64,000 bases of DNA, taken from assembly GCF_041431135.1 (NCBI RefSeq), contig NZ_CP107799.1, forward strand, positions 7,998,001 through 8,062,000. The letters are read 5' to 3'. Position numbers and translations under genes: made by a program. The notes under the pieces were generated by a model. It ran no database searches and had not been told where the DNA came from. It saw nothing but the letters and a program-made list of their open reading frames with translations. This DNA is from Streptomyces sp. NBC_00554. GTDB lineage: Bacteria > Actinomycetota > Actinomycetes > Streptomycetales > Streptomycetaceae. Shown here one piece after another: positions 26,327-35,167 of the stretch. The first letter of the stretch is position 1. Every line of letters starts with the position of its first letter.

Positions 26327-27001
26327 ATGTCCGCGTGTGCCGAGAACAACACTCATAAAGGTCGTACGACGCGTACGGCTGCGGTCCTCGCCGGGGCGGC
26401 CCTGCTCGCCCCGCTCGGACTGCTCGCCGCGAGCGGCAACGCCGCCGCGGCCGACAGCGGAGTGTGGGACCGCATCGCCAAGTGCGAGAGCGGCGGAAAC
26501 TGGCACATCAACACCGGCAACGGCTACTACGGAGGGCTCCAGTTCTCCGCAAGCACCTGGCGCGCGTACGGCGGTGGCGCCTATGCGGCAACCGCCGACA
26601 AGGCTTCCAAGGGCGCCCAGATAGCCGTCGCCACCAAGGTCCAGCGCGCACAGGGATGGGGCGCGTGGCCCACCTGTTCGGCGCGGGCCGGAGCGTACGG
26701 AGGCGCACCCGCGTCCTCGGGCGCCGGGTCGGCCGGAGGCTCGGCCACCAAGAAGTCGACACCCAAGTCGGCGCCGAAGTCGACACCCAAGTCGGCCCCG
26801 TCGAAGGCGCCCGAGCGCCCGGCGGACGACCACACGAACCGGAGTTCGTCCCGGGGCGACTACACAGTCCGCAGCGGCGACACGCTGAGCACCATCGCGG
26901 TGTCGCACGGGACCACCTGGCGGAAGATCTACGCCGCCAACAAGGCAGTCATCGGCGGTGATCCCGACCTGATCCTGCCCGGGCAGCGGCTCGACCTCTG
27001 A
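26327..27001 (+). CDS. Resuscitation-promoting factor with LysM domain
   Basis: Secreted muralytic enzyme thought to cleave peptidoglycan during spore germination. Of 224 residues, a signal peptide spans about 1-42 (LAGAALLAPLGLLAASGNAAAA). The Rpf lysozyme-like domain spans 43-120 with the catalytic Glu in WDRIAKCESGGNWHINTGNG and YYGGLQFSASTWRAYGG. A Lys/Ser/Pro linker (KKSTPKSAPKSTPKSAP) leads to a C-terminal LysM domain (YTVRSGDTLSTIAVSHG). ATG 26327 has GGAGAGG seven bases upstream. The long structured leader suggests post-transcriptional control. Confidence 0.93.
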   Translation: MSACAENNTHKGRTTRTAAVLAGAALLAPLGLLAASGNAAAADSGVWDRIAKCESGGNWHINTGNGYYGGLQFSASTWRAYGGGAYAATADKASKGAQIAVATKVQRAQGWGAWPTCSARAGAYGGAPASSGAGSAGGSATKKSTPKSAPKSTPKSAPSKAPERPADDHTNRSSSRGDYTVRSGDTLSTIAVSHGTTWRKIYAANKAVIGGDPDLILPGQRLDL

Positions 27002-27122
27002 GCCCCGCCCGTCGCCCTTGAGAGAGGGGGTCCTGCCCGGTCGGTCCGCCGACCGGGTGGGGCCCCGGCCGAGCCGGGCGCGGCTGGCCGGGCACGCGTG
27101 GCGGGCTGCCTAGCGTGGGCCG

Positions 27123-27785
27123 ATGCATCCCACGCGGTTCCCATCGACCATGTCGGGCAAGTGCGTTCGGTACGCGGCCGTGATCGCCGCCGCGCTGGCC
27201 GTACTCGCCCCTTCCCGGGCGATGGCCGCGCCACCGCCACCGCTTCCCGGCCCTCAGGCGGCGCGGGTGCCGTACGACTGCGTCAAGGACCAGTGGCCCT
27301 GGGGCTGCCTCGCCGACTGCGAGAGCAGCGGCCGCTGGGACGCGAACACCGGGAACGGCTTCTACGGCGGGCTGCAGTTCTGGCCGCCGACCTGGGAGGA
27401 GTACGGCGGCCTGAAGTACGCCGCGCGTGCCGATCTGGCCACGCGCGCGGAGCAGATCACCGTCGCCGAGGGGGTGTTGGCCGCCCAGGGGTGGGAGGCC
27501 TGGCCCGTCTGTGCCAAGAGGTACGGACTCCAGGGCCGCATGCATGTGGTGAAGCGTGGCGACACGCTCTCGTCGATCGCCCGCAAGTACCAGGTCAAGG
27601 GCGGCTGGCAGGCGCTCTACAAGGCCAACAAGCAGATGATCGGTGCCTATCCGGACCGGCTGAACGTGGGCACTCTGCTCGTCATCCCGAAGGGTTCGGG
27701 CGGCGCCCGGATCTCGGCCCGTGCCCTGTTCGGCCCGCCCCTGTCCCCCCTGGCCCCCGTGTCGCTTCGGCCGCCTCTCCGCTGA
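27123..27785 (+). CDS. Second Rpf-like protein with LysM domain
   Basis: A 220-residue secreted paralogue of the preceding gene: signal peptide to about residue 38, then the Rpf domain with the catalytic Glu in CLADCESSGRWDANTGNG and FYGGLQFWPPTWEEYGG, and LysM near 142-195 (MHVVKRGDTLSSIARKY). It lacks the long Ser/Pro linker. ATG 27150 is an alternative start giving a tighter signal peptide. Its final 104 bases overlap the convergent LivF gene, so the last 30 residues (after LLVIPKGSGG) may be non-conserved. Confidence 0.88.
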   Translation: MHPTRFPSTMSGKCVRYAAVIAAALAVLAPSRAMAAPPPPLPGPQAARVPYDCVKDQWPWGCLADCESSGRWDANTGNGFYGGLQFWPPTWEEYGGLKYAARADLATRAEQITVAEGVLAAQGWEAWPVCAKRYGLQGRMHVVKRGDTLSSIARKYQVKGGWQALYKANKQMIGAYPDRLNVGTLLVIPKGSGGARISARALFGPPLSPLAPVSLRPPLR

Positions 27786-28407
27786 ACACGACCGCGCCGC
27801 GGCGCAGTTCATGGACGTACACCGTCCGCCCGGCCCTCTCCAGCAGGCCGGGCGGCAGCCGCTGTTCCGCGACCACCACGCACGCGTCGAGGCCGCCGAG
27901 CAGCTCGTACGTCCGTGCCGCGACCGTCGGTGACATGCCCTGCGCGGGCTCGTCGACGAGCACCACGCGCGCGCGTGCCAGCAGGGCGCGGGAGAGGGCG
28001 AGCATGCGCTGCTCGCCGCCGGAGAGGGTGCCCGCGCGACGGGGGAGGAGGGGGCGGAGCTGGGGGTAGGCGTCGAGGGCGGCGGCGAAGTCGTTCTTGG
28101 GGGCGGCCAGTTCGAGGTTCTCGCGGACCGTGAGTGAGCCGAAGACGGCCCGGCGCTCCGGGACGAGGCACAGTCCGCGGCGGGCGCGTTCGTAGGCGGG
28201 TAGCCGGGTGACGTCCGCGCCGTCCCAGACGACGGCGCCGCCGGACAGGGGTACGTCCCCCGCGAGGGCGCGCAGCGCGGTCGTGCGGCCGGAGCCGTTG
28301 CGGCCGAGCAGCACGGTGAGGCCGGGGCCGGGGGCGACGAGGGTCACGCCGTGCAGGGCCTCCAAGGGGCCGTAGCGCACGCGCGCGTGGCGCAAGGCGA
28401 TGCTCAT
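27682..28407 (-). CDS. Branched-chain amino acid ABC ATPase, LivF type
   Basis: A 241-residue ATP-binding subunit of a HAAT-family importer. The order of motifs is Walker A LLGRNGSGRTT, signature LSGGEQRMLALSRAL and Walker B VVLVDEPAQGMSP, the last being LivF-like. The Walker A Lys is replaced by Arg41. The C-terminal 28 residues are an unusual Gly/Arg/Pro extension overlapping the rpf-like gene. ATG 28407 overlaps the stop of the LivHMG fusion by four bases, so it is made with it. Confidence 0.87.
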   Translation of the reverse strand: MSIALRHARVRYGPLEALHGVTLVAPGPGLTVLLGRNGSGRTTALRALAGDVPLSGGAVVWDGADVTRLPAYERARRGLCLVPERRAVFGSLTVRENLELAAPKNDFAAALDAYPQLRPLLPRRAGTLSGGEQRMLALSRALLARARVVLVDEPAQGMSPTVAARTYELLGGLDACVVVAEQRLPPGLLERAGRTVYVHELRRGAVVFSGEAAEATRGPGGTGAGRTGHGPRSGRRPNPSG

Positions 28408-31400
28408 CCGCCGGTCCCCGTCTCGAGTACGCGGTCGGCGGGCCCGGAGGTGACGATCCGCCCCGCGGCCATGACATGGACGGTATGGGCCAGGTCGGCG
28501 ACCAGATCGAGATCGTGCTCCACGACGAGCAGGGCCATGCCGTCCGCGGCGAGGGCCTGCAACACGCGCGCGAGGGCGGCCACTTCACCGCTGTCGAGCC
28601 CCGCGGCAGGCTCGTCGAGCAGCAGCACCCGCGGACTTCCGGCGAGCGCCCGCGCCAGCTCGACGCGCCTGAGCGTCCCGGTCGGCAGCCCCGCCGCGGG
28701 CAGCGCCCGCACCGGCCCGTCGAGACCGAAAAGGCGCAACGCCCGCTCCACGGCCCCCGGATCAGCGATCCGTCCCTGCTCGGCGCCCACCCGCACGTTC
28801 TCGGCCACGGTCAACGAGGGGAAAACCGCCAGCTGTTGAAAGGTCCGGGCGATCCCGAGGCGAGTACGGGCGTGCGCGGCCTGCCGGGTGATGTCACGCT
28901 CCCCGAGCAGTACCTGCCCGCGCGCCGGGCGCAGAGTCCCGGCGAGACAGTGGAAGAGGGTGCTCTTCCCCGCGCCGTTGGGACCCACGACGGCGGTGAC
29001 CCGCCCGGGCCGGACTTCGAGGTCGACTCCGTCGAGGGCGGTGAAACCCCCGTAGGTGACGTGCAGTCGGCGGGCGCGCAGGGTGGTGGGCTCCAGTGGG
29101 GGGTGCGAGCGGCGGGGTGCGGGCCGCGGGGCTGGTGCCCCGCTCGCCGGGCCGGGCGGTGCCGTGGCGTCCCCGCGCGCTTGCGCGGCGCCTCCCGCCC
29201 CCACGGGATCGTCCTGTCGGCTCGGGGGTCGACCCGGATCCTGAGCGGACGTGCGGCTACGCGGTGGTGCGGAGTCGTCCCGTCGACTCCGGGGTCCACC
29301 CGCTTCCGAGCCGGGAGCCTCGCCCCGCGGCTGTGCCGCACTTCCCGGCTGTTCGGTGCCTGGCGTCGTCCCGTCGGTTCCGGGTTGTCCGGGGGTGTCG
29401 GGTGGCGTGGCGAGGTGGCCGGACCTTGCGGTGCTGGGGTGGTCGTGCCGGAGTTCACCGGGACTGCCGGCGGGGGTGTTGCCCTGCGGTTGTCCGGAGC
29501 CCGGCGCCTGCCCGCCGATGCCGGGTCGCCCGGCACTGCTGAGCGGCGCGGTATCGGGGGGCGGCTTGGCGCCATGCCTCGAAGCTGTGTGGCTCGGCTC
29601 GGACAGGCCACCTTGCCTGCCCTGTTGCCCGGAGTGTCCCGCCCCCGAGGGGTCCCAACCGGCTGGACGGTGTCCGCGCTCGGGTACCCCAGGCCCTCCC
29701 GGTGCGTGCCGCCTCGTGGATGTCATCGCGGTGGCCCCCGCCGGTACCAGCTCCCTGGCCGTCCGCGGTCGCACCGGCCGCAGTTGGCGTCGTACGCGGG
29801 CCCCCAAGGGGGTGAGTGTCGCCCGGCGGCGCAGGCGCAGCCGGGAAGCGGCGGTGCGCAGGGCCTCGTACGGGCCCCCGGGGAAGCGGCCGACGAAGAC
29901 GGCCAGTACGCCGATGAGGGCCGCCGCCACCCCGCCGCGCGCCCCCGCGTCGAGCCCGACGAGCAGGGCCGCGGCGGCGAGGGCGCCGAGCACGCTGTCG
30001 GCGCCGAGGACGACGACCGCCGCGAACCAGAGCAGGCCGCGGACGGGGTCGTACGCCGTCGCGTCGAAAGCGCGCAGGCCCATGCCGAGCATGCCGCCGC
30101 CCAGTGCGGCCAGGGCGGCGCCCGCCACGAAGGCGGTGAGTTTCAGGGCGGGGACGCGGATGCCCGCCGCCGACGCGCCCGACTCGTGGTCGCGCATCGC
30201 GGCCAGGGCCCGGCCCGTGCGGCCGCGGCGCAGCGCGCCGGCCGCCAGCAACGCGCAGGCCAGCAGGGCCAGTTCGAGCAGGTAGTACGCGCGGTCGCCG
30301 TCGAAGCCCGCCGGGCGGTCCAGGGACAGACCCGAGGTGGCGTACGGCTGGCTGAAGACGAAGCGGCTGACGCCGACGCCCACCGCGAAGGTGGCCAGGG
30401 CGAGGGCCAGGCCGTGGCGGCTGATGGCGGGCCAGCCGGTCAGGAGGCCGAGCGGGGCGACCAGGATCACCGCCACCGCGAGCGCGGCCAGTTCCGGGAG
30501 CCGCGGCAGGCCCGGGAAGCGGCCCGCCGCCAGCAGGGCCGTGAAGAGGGCGCCCAGACCCGCGTACGCCGCCTGCCCGAGCGAGATCTGGCCGCCGCGG
30601 CCGGTGACGACGACCAACGACAGCAGCACCACGCCCAGCGCCGGCACCTGCACCGACGTATGCAGGTCCGAGCCCGCGAAGCCCAGCGGCAGCAGGAAGA
30701 GGACGACCGCCACGATCCACGCCCCCGGCGGTGTCGCCACCCGGGCCGTCGCCGTGCGCGGGAGCGCGTCGCGGGTGCCGATGCCGGGGAGGACGAGGGC
30801 CGCGATCAGGAGCGCGACGACGAACAGGTTCGCGCCGACCGCCTGGAGCAGCGGTTCACCCCAGCCGGACGGGTGCAGCCGCGTCAGCTGGCTCTGGGCG
30901 ACCCCGATGCCCAGCGCCACCACGACGGCCACCGGGAGGCTGCGCATCCGGGCGACCACGGCGACCGCGAGCACCTCCATGACGAGCAGGGGCATGCCGT
31001 ACGGGTCGAGGCGCACGTAAGGGGCGAGGAGCACGCCCGTCAGACCGGCCGTGAACGAGCCGAACGCCCAGCCCGCCGCCGCCACCCGGTCGGCATCGAT
31101 GCCGCCGAGCACGGCGAGCGAGCGGTCGTCGACGACGGCGCGCAGCTCCGTGCCGATGCGGGTCCAGCGCGTGACGGCACCGACCCCCACGGCCAGCGCG
31201 ACGGCCACCGCCAGCTGCCCCCACGGATCCGCCGACACCAGCGTCGGCGCGTCCGCCCGTGCCCCGGTGCCCCACACCAGGGCGGCCCCGCCGACCAGCA
31301 GGACGAAGACGCCGATGGACGCGACGAGCGTCTGCGCGGGGTCACTGCCGAGGACGGACAGCGGACGGAAGACGAAACGCTCCAGGGCCACGCCGATCGC

Positions 31401-31625
31401 CGGGGCCACAAGGAGCAGCGTCACCGCGGCGCCGAGCCACAGCGGCCAGCCCCATTCGACCGTGAACTGGCGCAGCAGATACGCGCAGACCATCGCGATC
31501 GCGCCGTGCGCGAAGTTGAGCACGCCGGTCGCCCGGTGGGTGACGATCAGCCCGATCCCGGTCAGGGCGGCGGCGCTGCCGACCGAGAGACCGGCGAGGG
31601 TGAGGTCGTACGTCAGTGACGCCAT
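28404..31625 (-). CDS. LivH-LivM-LivG fusion of a branched-chain amino acid type ABC importer
   Basis: One open frame of 1073 residues encodes a LivH-like permease (about 1-285, TGIGLIVTHRATGVLNFAHGAI), a LivM-like permease (about 290-585, GRGGQISLGQAAYAGLGALF), a 250-residue Pro/Gly/Ser-rich linker and a LivG-like ATPase (about 840-1073). The ATPase has Walker A GPNGAGKST and Walker B VLLLDEPAAGLD, but the signature reads LPTGTLRR instead of LSGGQ-like. No stop separates the parts; an ATG at 29726 could serve as an internal start for the ATPase. ATG 31625 shares a base with the upstream gene stop. Confidence 0.85.
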   Translation of the reverse strand: MASLTYDLTLAGLSVGSAAALTGIGLIVTHRATGVLNFAHGAIAMVCAYLLRQFTVEWGWPLWLGAAVTLLLVAPAIGVALERFVFRPLSVLGSDPAQTLVASIGVFVLLVGGAALVWGTGARADAPTLVSADPWGQLAVAVALAVGVGAVTRWTRIGTELRAVVDDRSLAVLGGIDADRVAAAGWAFGSFTAGLTGVLLAPYVRLDPYGMPLLVMEVLAVAVVARMRSLPVAVVVALGIGVAQSQLTRLHPSGWGEPLLQAVGANLFVVALLIAALVLPGIGTRDALPRTATARVATPPGAWIVAVVLFLLPLGFAGSDLHTSVQVPALGVVLLSLVVVTGRGGQISLGQAAYAGLGALFTALLAAGRFPGLPRLPELAALAVAVILVAPLGLLTGWPAISRHGLALALATFAVGVGVSRFVFSQPYATSGLSLDRPAGFDGDRAYYLLELALLACALLAAGALRRGRTGRALAAMRDHESGASAAGIRVPALKLTAFVAGAALAALGGGMLGMGLRAFDATAYDPVRGLLWFAAVVVLGADSVLGALAAAALLVGLDAGARGGVAAALIGVLAVFVGRFPGGPYEALRTAASRLRLRRRATLTPLGARVRRQLRPVRPRTARELVPAGATAMTSTRRHAPGGPGVPERGHRPAGWDPSGAGHSGQQGRQGGLSEPSHTASRHGAKPPPDTAPLSSAGRPGIGGQAPGSGQPQGNTPAGSPGELRHDHPSTARSGHLATPPDTPGQPGTDGTTPGTEQPGSAAQPRGEAPGSEAGGPRSRRDDSAPPRSRTSAQDPGRPPSRQDDPVGAGGAAQARGDATAPPGPASGAPAPRPAPRRSHPPLEPTTLRARRLHVTYGGFTALDGVDLEVRPGRVTAVVGPNGAGKSTLFHCLAGTLRPARGQVLLGERDITRQAAHARTRLGIARTFQQLAVFPSLTVAENVRVGAEQGRIADPGAVERALRLFGLDGPVRALPAAGLPTGTLRRVELARALAGSPRVLLLDEPAAGLDSGEVAALARVLQALAADGMALLVVEHDLDLVADLAHTVHVMAAGRIVTSGPADRVLETGTGG

Positions 31626-32122
31626 CAGTCGTCCGGATCGGCGGCGGACGGCTCGCAGATCGGGCAGGGCCCCAGTTCCCCGCTCGCCAGCAGCAGCGAG
31701 TCCACCGGCACGGCCTCCGCCTTCCCGGCGACCAGCGGGCAGTCCGCGCGATGCCACAACGTGCCGCCCGGCACCGTCAGCAGCTCGCCGCTGACGGCGA
31801 CGGGCACGGCAGCGGCCTGCCCGGACTCGTCCACGTCGGCGGGCTCCGCGGCGACGAGGAGCCCGTACAGCTCCTCCACGCGCGCCGCCGCCAGCGCGTT
31901 CCTGCCATGGGTGAGCAGTACCGCGCCCGCGATGATCAGCGCGGCGCCGGGAACCGTGCACGACGCGAGAAACGGCAGCTGCCGCTCCGCGTAGCGCTCG
32001 CCCGAGATGCCGTACCAGCCGATCACGCACAACACCGCTCCCGCGGCGAGCGCGGCCCACCCCGCCCACAGGACGGGGTGCACAGTCCGCAGTCGAGCTG
32101 TCCGCATCCGGGGCTCCAGCAC
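31625..32122 (-). CDS. Two-TM protein with His/Cys metal-site-like motif, leading the liv operon
   Basis: A 165-residue protein. Two hydrophobic segments (about 17-36 and 52-69) are followed by a cytosolic domain with LWHRADCPLVAGK and a terminal CPIC, a possible four-ligand metal site. ATG 32122 is the first start; ATG six codons later is possible. Its stop and the LivHMG start share one base, so it is co-translated with the importer; a role in assembly or regulation is only a guess. Confidence 0.68.
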   Translation of the reverse strand: MLEPRMRTARLRTVHPVLWAGWAALAAGAVLCVIGWYGISGERYAERQLPFLASCTVPGAALIIAGAVLLTHGRNALAAARVEELYGLLVAAEPADVDESGQAAAVPVAVSGELLTVPGGTLWHRADCPLVAGKAEAVPVDSLLLASGELGPCPICEPSAADPDD

Positions 32123-32231
32123 GTCGTGTGTTTGGTCCGTTGACTGTCCATGTCAGCCAATGGCTTGCACTATGCCTTCTGCAAGCTGACCCTGAAAGCA
32201 CCGGGCGCACCTGGGCCCGGTCCGACACCCG

Positions 32232-32780
32232 GTGGTGAGCCAGATGGTTCTCGGGACAGACCTCAGGCGGGGGAACGGCCGGGGGGTGGCGGCAGCGGCG
32301 GTCCTGTTCCTCGCCGCGGCCCTCACGGCGTGCAGCGACGAGAGCGGCGGCGGAGACACGAATCCGCCCACCCCCTCCGTGGAGCAGTCCACCAGCGCGG
32401 AGCCCAGCCCCACGGCTCCGGCCGATCCCGCGGCGGCCGAGCAGGAGATCAAGGAGAACTGGGAGAAGTTCTTCGACCCTGCCGTCGCCCAGAAGGACAA
32501 GACGGCCGTCCTGGAGAACGGCGACCAGATGACCGAGGTCCTGGAAGGATTCAGCGGCGATCAGCGCGGCCAGCAGGTGAAGGCCGTCGTCGAGAAGGTC
32601 GAGTTCGCTTCGCCGACCGACGCGAACGTGACGTACTCGCTGCTCCTGCAGGGCGCGACCGCGCTGCCGGGCGCCTCCGGAACGGCGGTCGAGCAGGACG
32701 GCACCTGGAAGGTGTCCGTGAAGACGCTCTGCGCACTGGTGACACTGAGCGGCAATGCGTCGCCGGGCCCGGGCTGCTGA
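32232..32780 (+). CDS. Small lipoprotein upstream of LivK-like binding protein
   Basis: A 182-residue predicted lipoprotein: signal peptide with lipobox LTAC, cysteine near residue 34, then a Thr/Ser/Pro-rich stretch and a conserved-looking domain (AEQEIKENWEKFFDPAV, LENGDQMTEVLEGFSG, VTYSLLLQG, WKVSVKTLCALV) resembling small secreted NTF2-like domains. GTG 32232 or ATG 32241 may be the start; neither has a clear ribosome site. The final 26 bases overlap the LivK-like gene, which suggests coupled expression. Divergent from the liv operon by about 109 bases. Confidence 0.72.
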   Translation: MVSQMVLGTDLRRGNGRGVAAAAVLFLAAALTACSDESGGGDTNPPTPSVEQSTSAEPSPTAPADPAAAEQEIKENWEKFFDPAVAQKDKTAVLENGDQMTEVLEGFSGDQRGQQVKAVVEKVEFASPTDANVTYSLLLQGATALPGASGTAVEQDGTWKVSVKTLCALVTLSGNASPGPGC

Positions 32781-34041
32781 GGCCCTCGCCGCGGGCCTGC
32801 TGCTCCTGCTGAGCGCGGCCTGCGGCAGCCGCCTCCCGGAGAGCGACTTCGAGAACCGGTCCACGCCCACCCGGCAGGGCGACACCGCCCCGATCCGAGT
32901 CGGCATCATCACCAGCGCCACCAGCCCCGTCGGCGGCTCCGCCTTCACCGGACCGCGCGACGGGGCGAAGGCCTACTTCGACCGTCTCAACGCGCGCGGC
33001 GGCATCGGCGGGCGGCCCGTCGAGGTGCGGCTGTGCGACGACGGGGGCAGCGGGGTCGGCAACAACGAGTGCGTGCACCGGCTCGTCGACGAGGACAAGG
33101 TCGTCGCCCTCGTCGCCACCACCGCCCTCGACTACGCGGGCGCCCCTCGCGTGTCCCACGCGCGCGTGCCCGACATCGGCGGTCAGCCCATCGGGCCGGC
33201 CTACGACACCTATCCGTACCTCTACGGGATCTACGGCAGCCTCGCGCCCCGCGCGGGCACGCCCGGCTGGGGCGGTGAGCTGTACGGCGGCACCGAGGTC
33301 TACCGCTACTTCAAGCGCGAGCAGGGCGCCCGCACCGCCGCCGTCGTCTCCTACAACCAGTCCGCCTCGGCCGCCTACGCCCGGCTCGTCGCCCAGGGAC
33401 TGAAGGCCGAGGGCTACAAAGTCGTCGCCGAACAGGTCGACTTCGCGCTCCCCAACTTCCGTGCCGTCGCGGCCGACCTCAAGGAACAGGGCGCAGACCT
33501 CGTCTTCGACGCCCTCGACACGCATGGCAACGCCCAGCTCTGCGAGGCGATGGACGACGTCGGGGCCTCGGTCATCGCCAAGGTCACCAACGTGCAGAAC
33601 TGGACGTCCGCCGTTGCCTCGGACTACAAGGACTCTCCGCGCTGCCGCAACGCTCTGTGGGCCACCGGGGCCAGTCGCAACTACTCGGACACCGGGGATG
33701 CCGCCGTGCGGGAGTTCCGGGACGCGACGAAGGGGCTGAAGACCCACTCCCAGTGGCAGTTGGAGGGGTGGGCCGCCGCCATGTGGTTCTCGGACGCGGC
33801 CGAGTCCTGTGCGTCTACGGGGGTCACGCGGGCGTGTGTCGACAGGTTCATGAACCGGGGGGAGCCGTACAGCGCCGACGGGTTGCTGATTCCGGTCGTG
33901 TACGACCGGCTGTCCGAGCCGCCTGCGACGCGCCGGACGTGTGTGTCGGTGGCGCGCTGGGAGGACGACCGGGGCTGGGTCTCCCAGGGGGACATGAACA
34001 GCAACTGTTTTGAGGTGCCGCAGCTGGGTTATCGGCCTTGA
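32755..34041 (+). CDS. LivK-like branched-chain amino acid type substrate-binding lipoprotein
   Basis: A 428-residue type I periplasmic-binding-fold protein. The lipobox is LLSAAC (about residue 23). The fold starts at IRVGIITSATSPVGG, with GAKAYFDRLNARGGIGGRPV and FRAVAADLKEQGADLVFDAL. It is most likely the binding subunit of the divergent LivF/LivHMG importer, whose ligand is unknown; the family binds amino acids, amides, urea or aromatic acids. ATG 32755 lies inside the preceding gene. Confidence 0.85.
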   Translation: MRRRARAAEALAAGLLLLLSAACGSRLPESDFENRSTPTRQGDTAPIRVGIITSATSPVGGSAFTGPRDGAKAYFDRLNARGGIGGRPVEVRLCDDGGSGVGNNECVHRLVDEDKVVALVATTALDYAGAPRVSHARVPDIGGQPIGPAYDTYPYLYGIYGSLAPRAGTPGWGGELYGGTEVYRYFKREQGARTAAVVSYNQSASAAYARLVAQGLKAEGYKVVAEQVDFALPNFRAVAADLKEQGADLVFDALDTHGNAQLCEAMDDVGASVIAKVTNVQNWTSAVASDYKDSPRCRNALWATGASRNYSDTGDAAVREFRDATKGLKTHSQWQLEGWAAAMWFSDAAESCASTGVTRACVDRFMNRGEPYSADGLLIPVVYDRLSEPPATRRTCVSVARWEDDRGWVSQGDMNSNCFEVPQLGYRP

Positions 34042-34076
34042 GGGGGCGAAAAACCCACCCCCACCCCAGCTCCCCC

Positions 34077-34101
34077 CTTGCGGACAGCCGCTGTCCGCAA
34101 G
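34077..34101 (+). promoter_or_regulatory. Perfect palindrome upstream of WYL regulator
   Basis: CTTGCGGACAG-CCG-CTGTCCGCAAG, 11-base arms with a three-base spacer, ends 19 bases before the WYL gene start. No ribosome site is visible, so the transcript may be leaderless and the palindrome would cover its promoter. A likely autoregulatory operator; it could also act as a terminator for the binding-protein gene that ends at 34041. Confidence 0.65.
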
Positions 34102-34120
34102 GGCTGCCAGACTCGCATCC

Positions 34121-35167
34121 ATGTTGGAGACATCGGCACGACTGCTGCGCCTGCTCTCGCTGCTGCAGGCCCATCGCGAATGGTCCGGGGCCGATCTGGC
34201 GGACCGGCTCGGGGTCACGCCCAGGACCGTGCGCCGCGACGTGGACCGGCTGCGCGAGCTGGGCTATCCCGTCAACGCCAGCCCCGGCACGGGCGGCGGC
34301 TATCAGCTGGGCGCGGGGGCCGAGCTGCCGCCGCTGCTCCTGGACGACGACGAGGCGGTGGCCGTGGCGGTCGGTCTGCGGACGGCCGCGGGGCAGGGCA
34401 TCGAGGGCATCGGCGAGACCTCCGTACGGGCGCTCGCCAAGCTGGAGCAGGTGCTCCCGCACAGGCTGCGCCGCCGGGTGGGCGCCCTGAACGCGTTCAC
34501 CGTGCCGATGCTGCGCGGCCCGCAGCCGTCAGCCATCGACCCGGCCGTGCTCACCGAGCTGGCCAACCTCTGCAGGGACGCCGAACGGCTGCGCTTCGAC
34601 TACCGCAGCCATGACGGAGTGTCGACCCGCCGTACCGTCGAACCGCACCGCCTGGTGTGCACCGAGTGGCGCTGGTACCTGGTCGCCTGGGACGTCGACC
34701 GCGAGGACTGGCGTACGTTCCGGGTGGACCGCATCACGCCCAGGCCGCCGCACGGACCCCGCTTCACGCCCCGTACGCCACCCGCCGAGGACCTGTCGGC
34801 GTACGTCTCCAAAGGCGTCTCCACGCGCGCGTACGCCTCGCATGCCGTCATCAGGCTGCTGGTGCCCATGGAGGAGGCCGCCGCGCGGATCTCGCCCTCC
34901 GCCGGGACGCTGGAGGCGGCAGGGAAGGACAGCTGCATCCTGCGCACCGGGGCCGCGAGCCTCGATGTGATGGTGCTTCATGTGATGATGACGGGCCTGG
35001 AGTTCGAGGTGATCGAACCCGCGGAGCTCAACGAGGCGATCAGGACGGCGCGGGACCGGCTGTCCCGGGCTCTGGAGCGGGGGCAGGAGCCGGGGACACC
35101 GCCGCGTACTCGGGATGGTGAAGGTCGAACGCCGGGGACTCGGAGCGGATCCGGGGCAGCGTGTTGA
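34121..35167 (+). CDS. YafY/DeoR-type regulator with WYL domain
   Basis: A 348-residue transcription factor. An N-terminal winged helix-turn-helix (about 1-60: SGADLADRLGVTPRTVRRDVDRLRELG, shortened here) is followed by a WYL ligand-sensing domain (about 140-220, WRWYLVAWDVDREDWRTFRVDRI) and a WCX-like C-terminal domain. The signal is unknown; WYL domains are thought to bind nucleic acid or small ligands. The last 128 bases overlap ctaD tail to tail; the terminal 30 residues are Gly/Arg/Pro-rich and probably unimportant. Confidence 0.88.
   Translation: MLETSARLLRLLSLLQAHREWSGADLADRLGVTPRTVRRDVDRLRELGYPVNASPGTGGGYQLGAGAELPPLLLDDDEAVAVAVGLRTAAGQGIEGIGETSVRALAKLEQVLPHRLRRRVGALNAFTVPMLRGPQPSAIDPAVLTELANLCRDAERLRFDYRSHDGVSTRRTVEPHRLVCTEWRWYLVAWDVDREDWRTFRVDRITPRPPHGPRFTPRTPPAEDLSAYVSKGVSTRAYASHAVIRLLVPMEEAAARISPSAGTLEAAGKDSCILRTGAASLDVMVLHVMMTGLEFEVIEPAELNEAIRTARDRLSRALERGQEPGTPPRTRDGEGRTPGTRSGSGAAC

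Noticed and set aside
28476..31619. A 1047-codon plus-strand open frame antisense to the LivHMG fusion
   Set aside because: Composition is Arg/Gly/Pro-rich with no domain; the minus frame has full transporter motifs.
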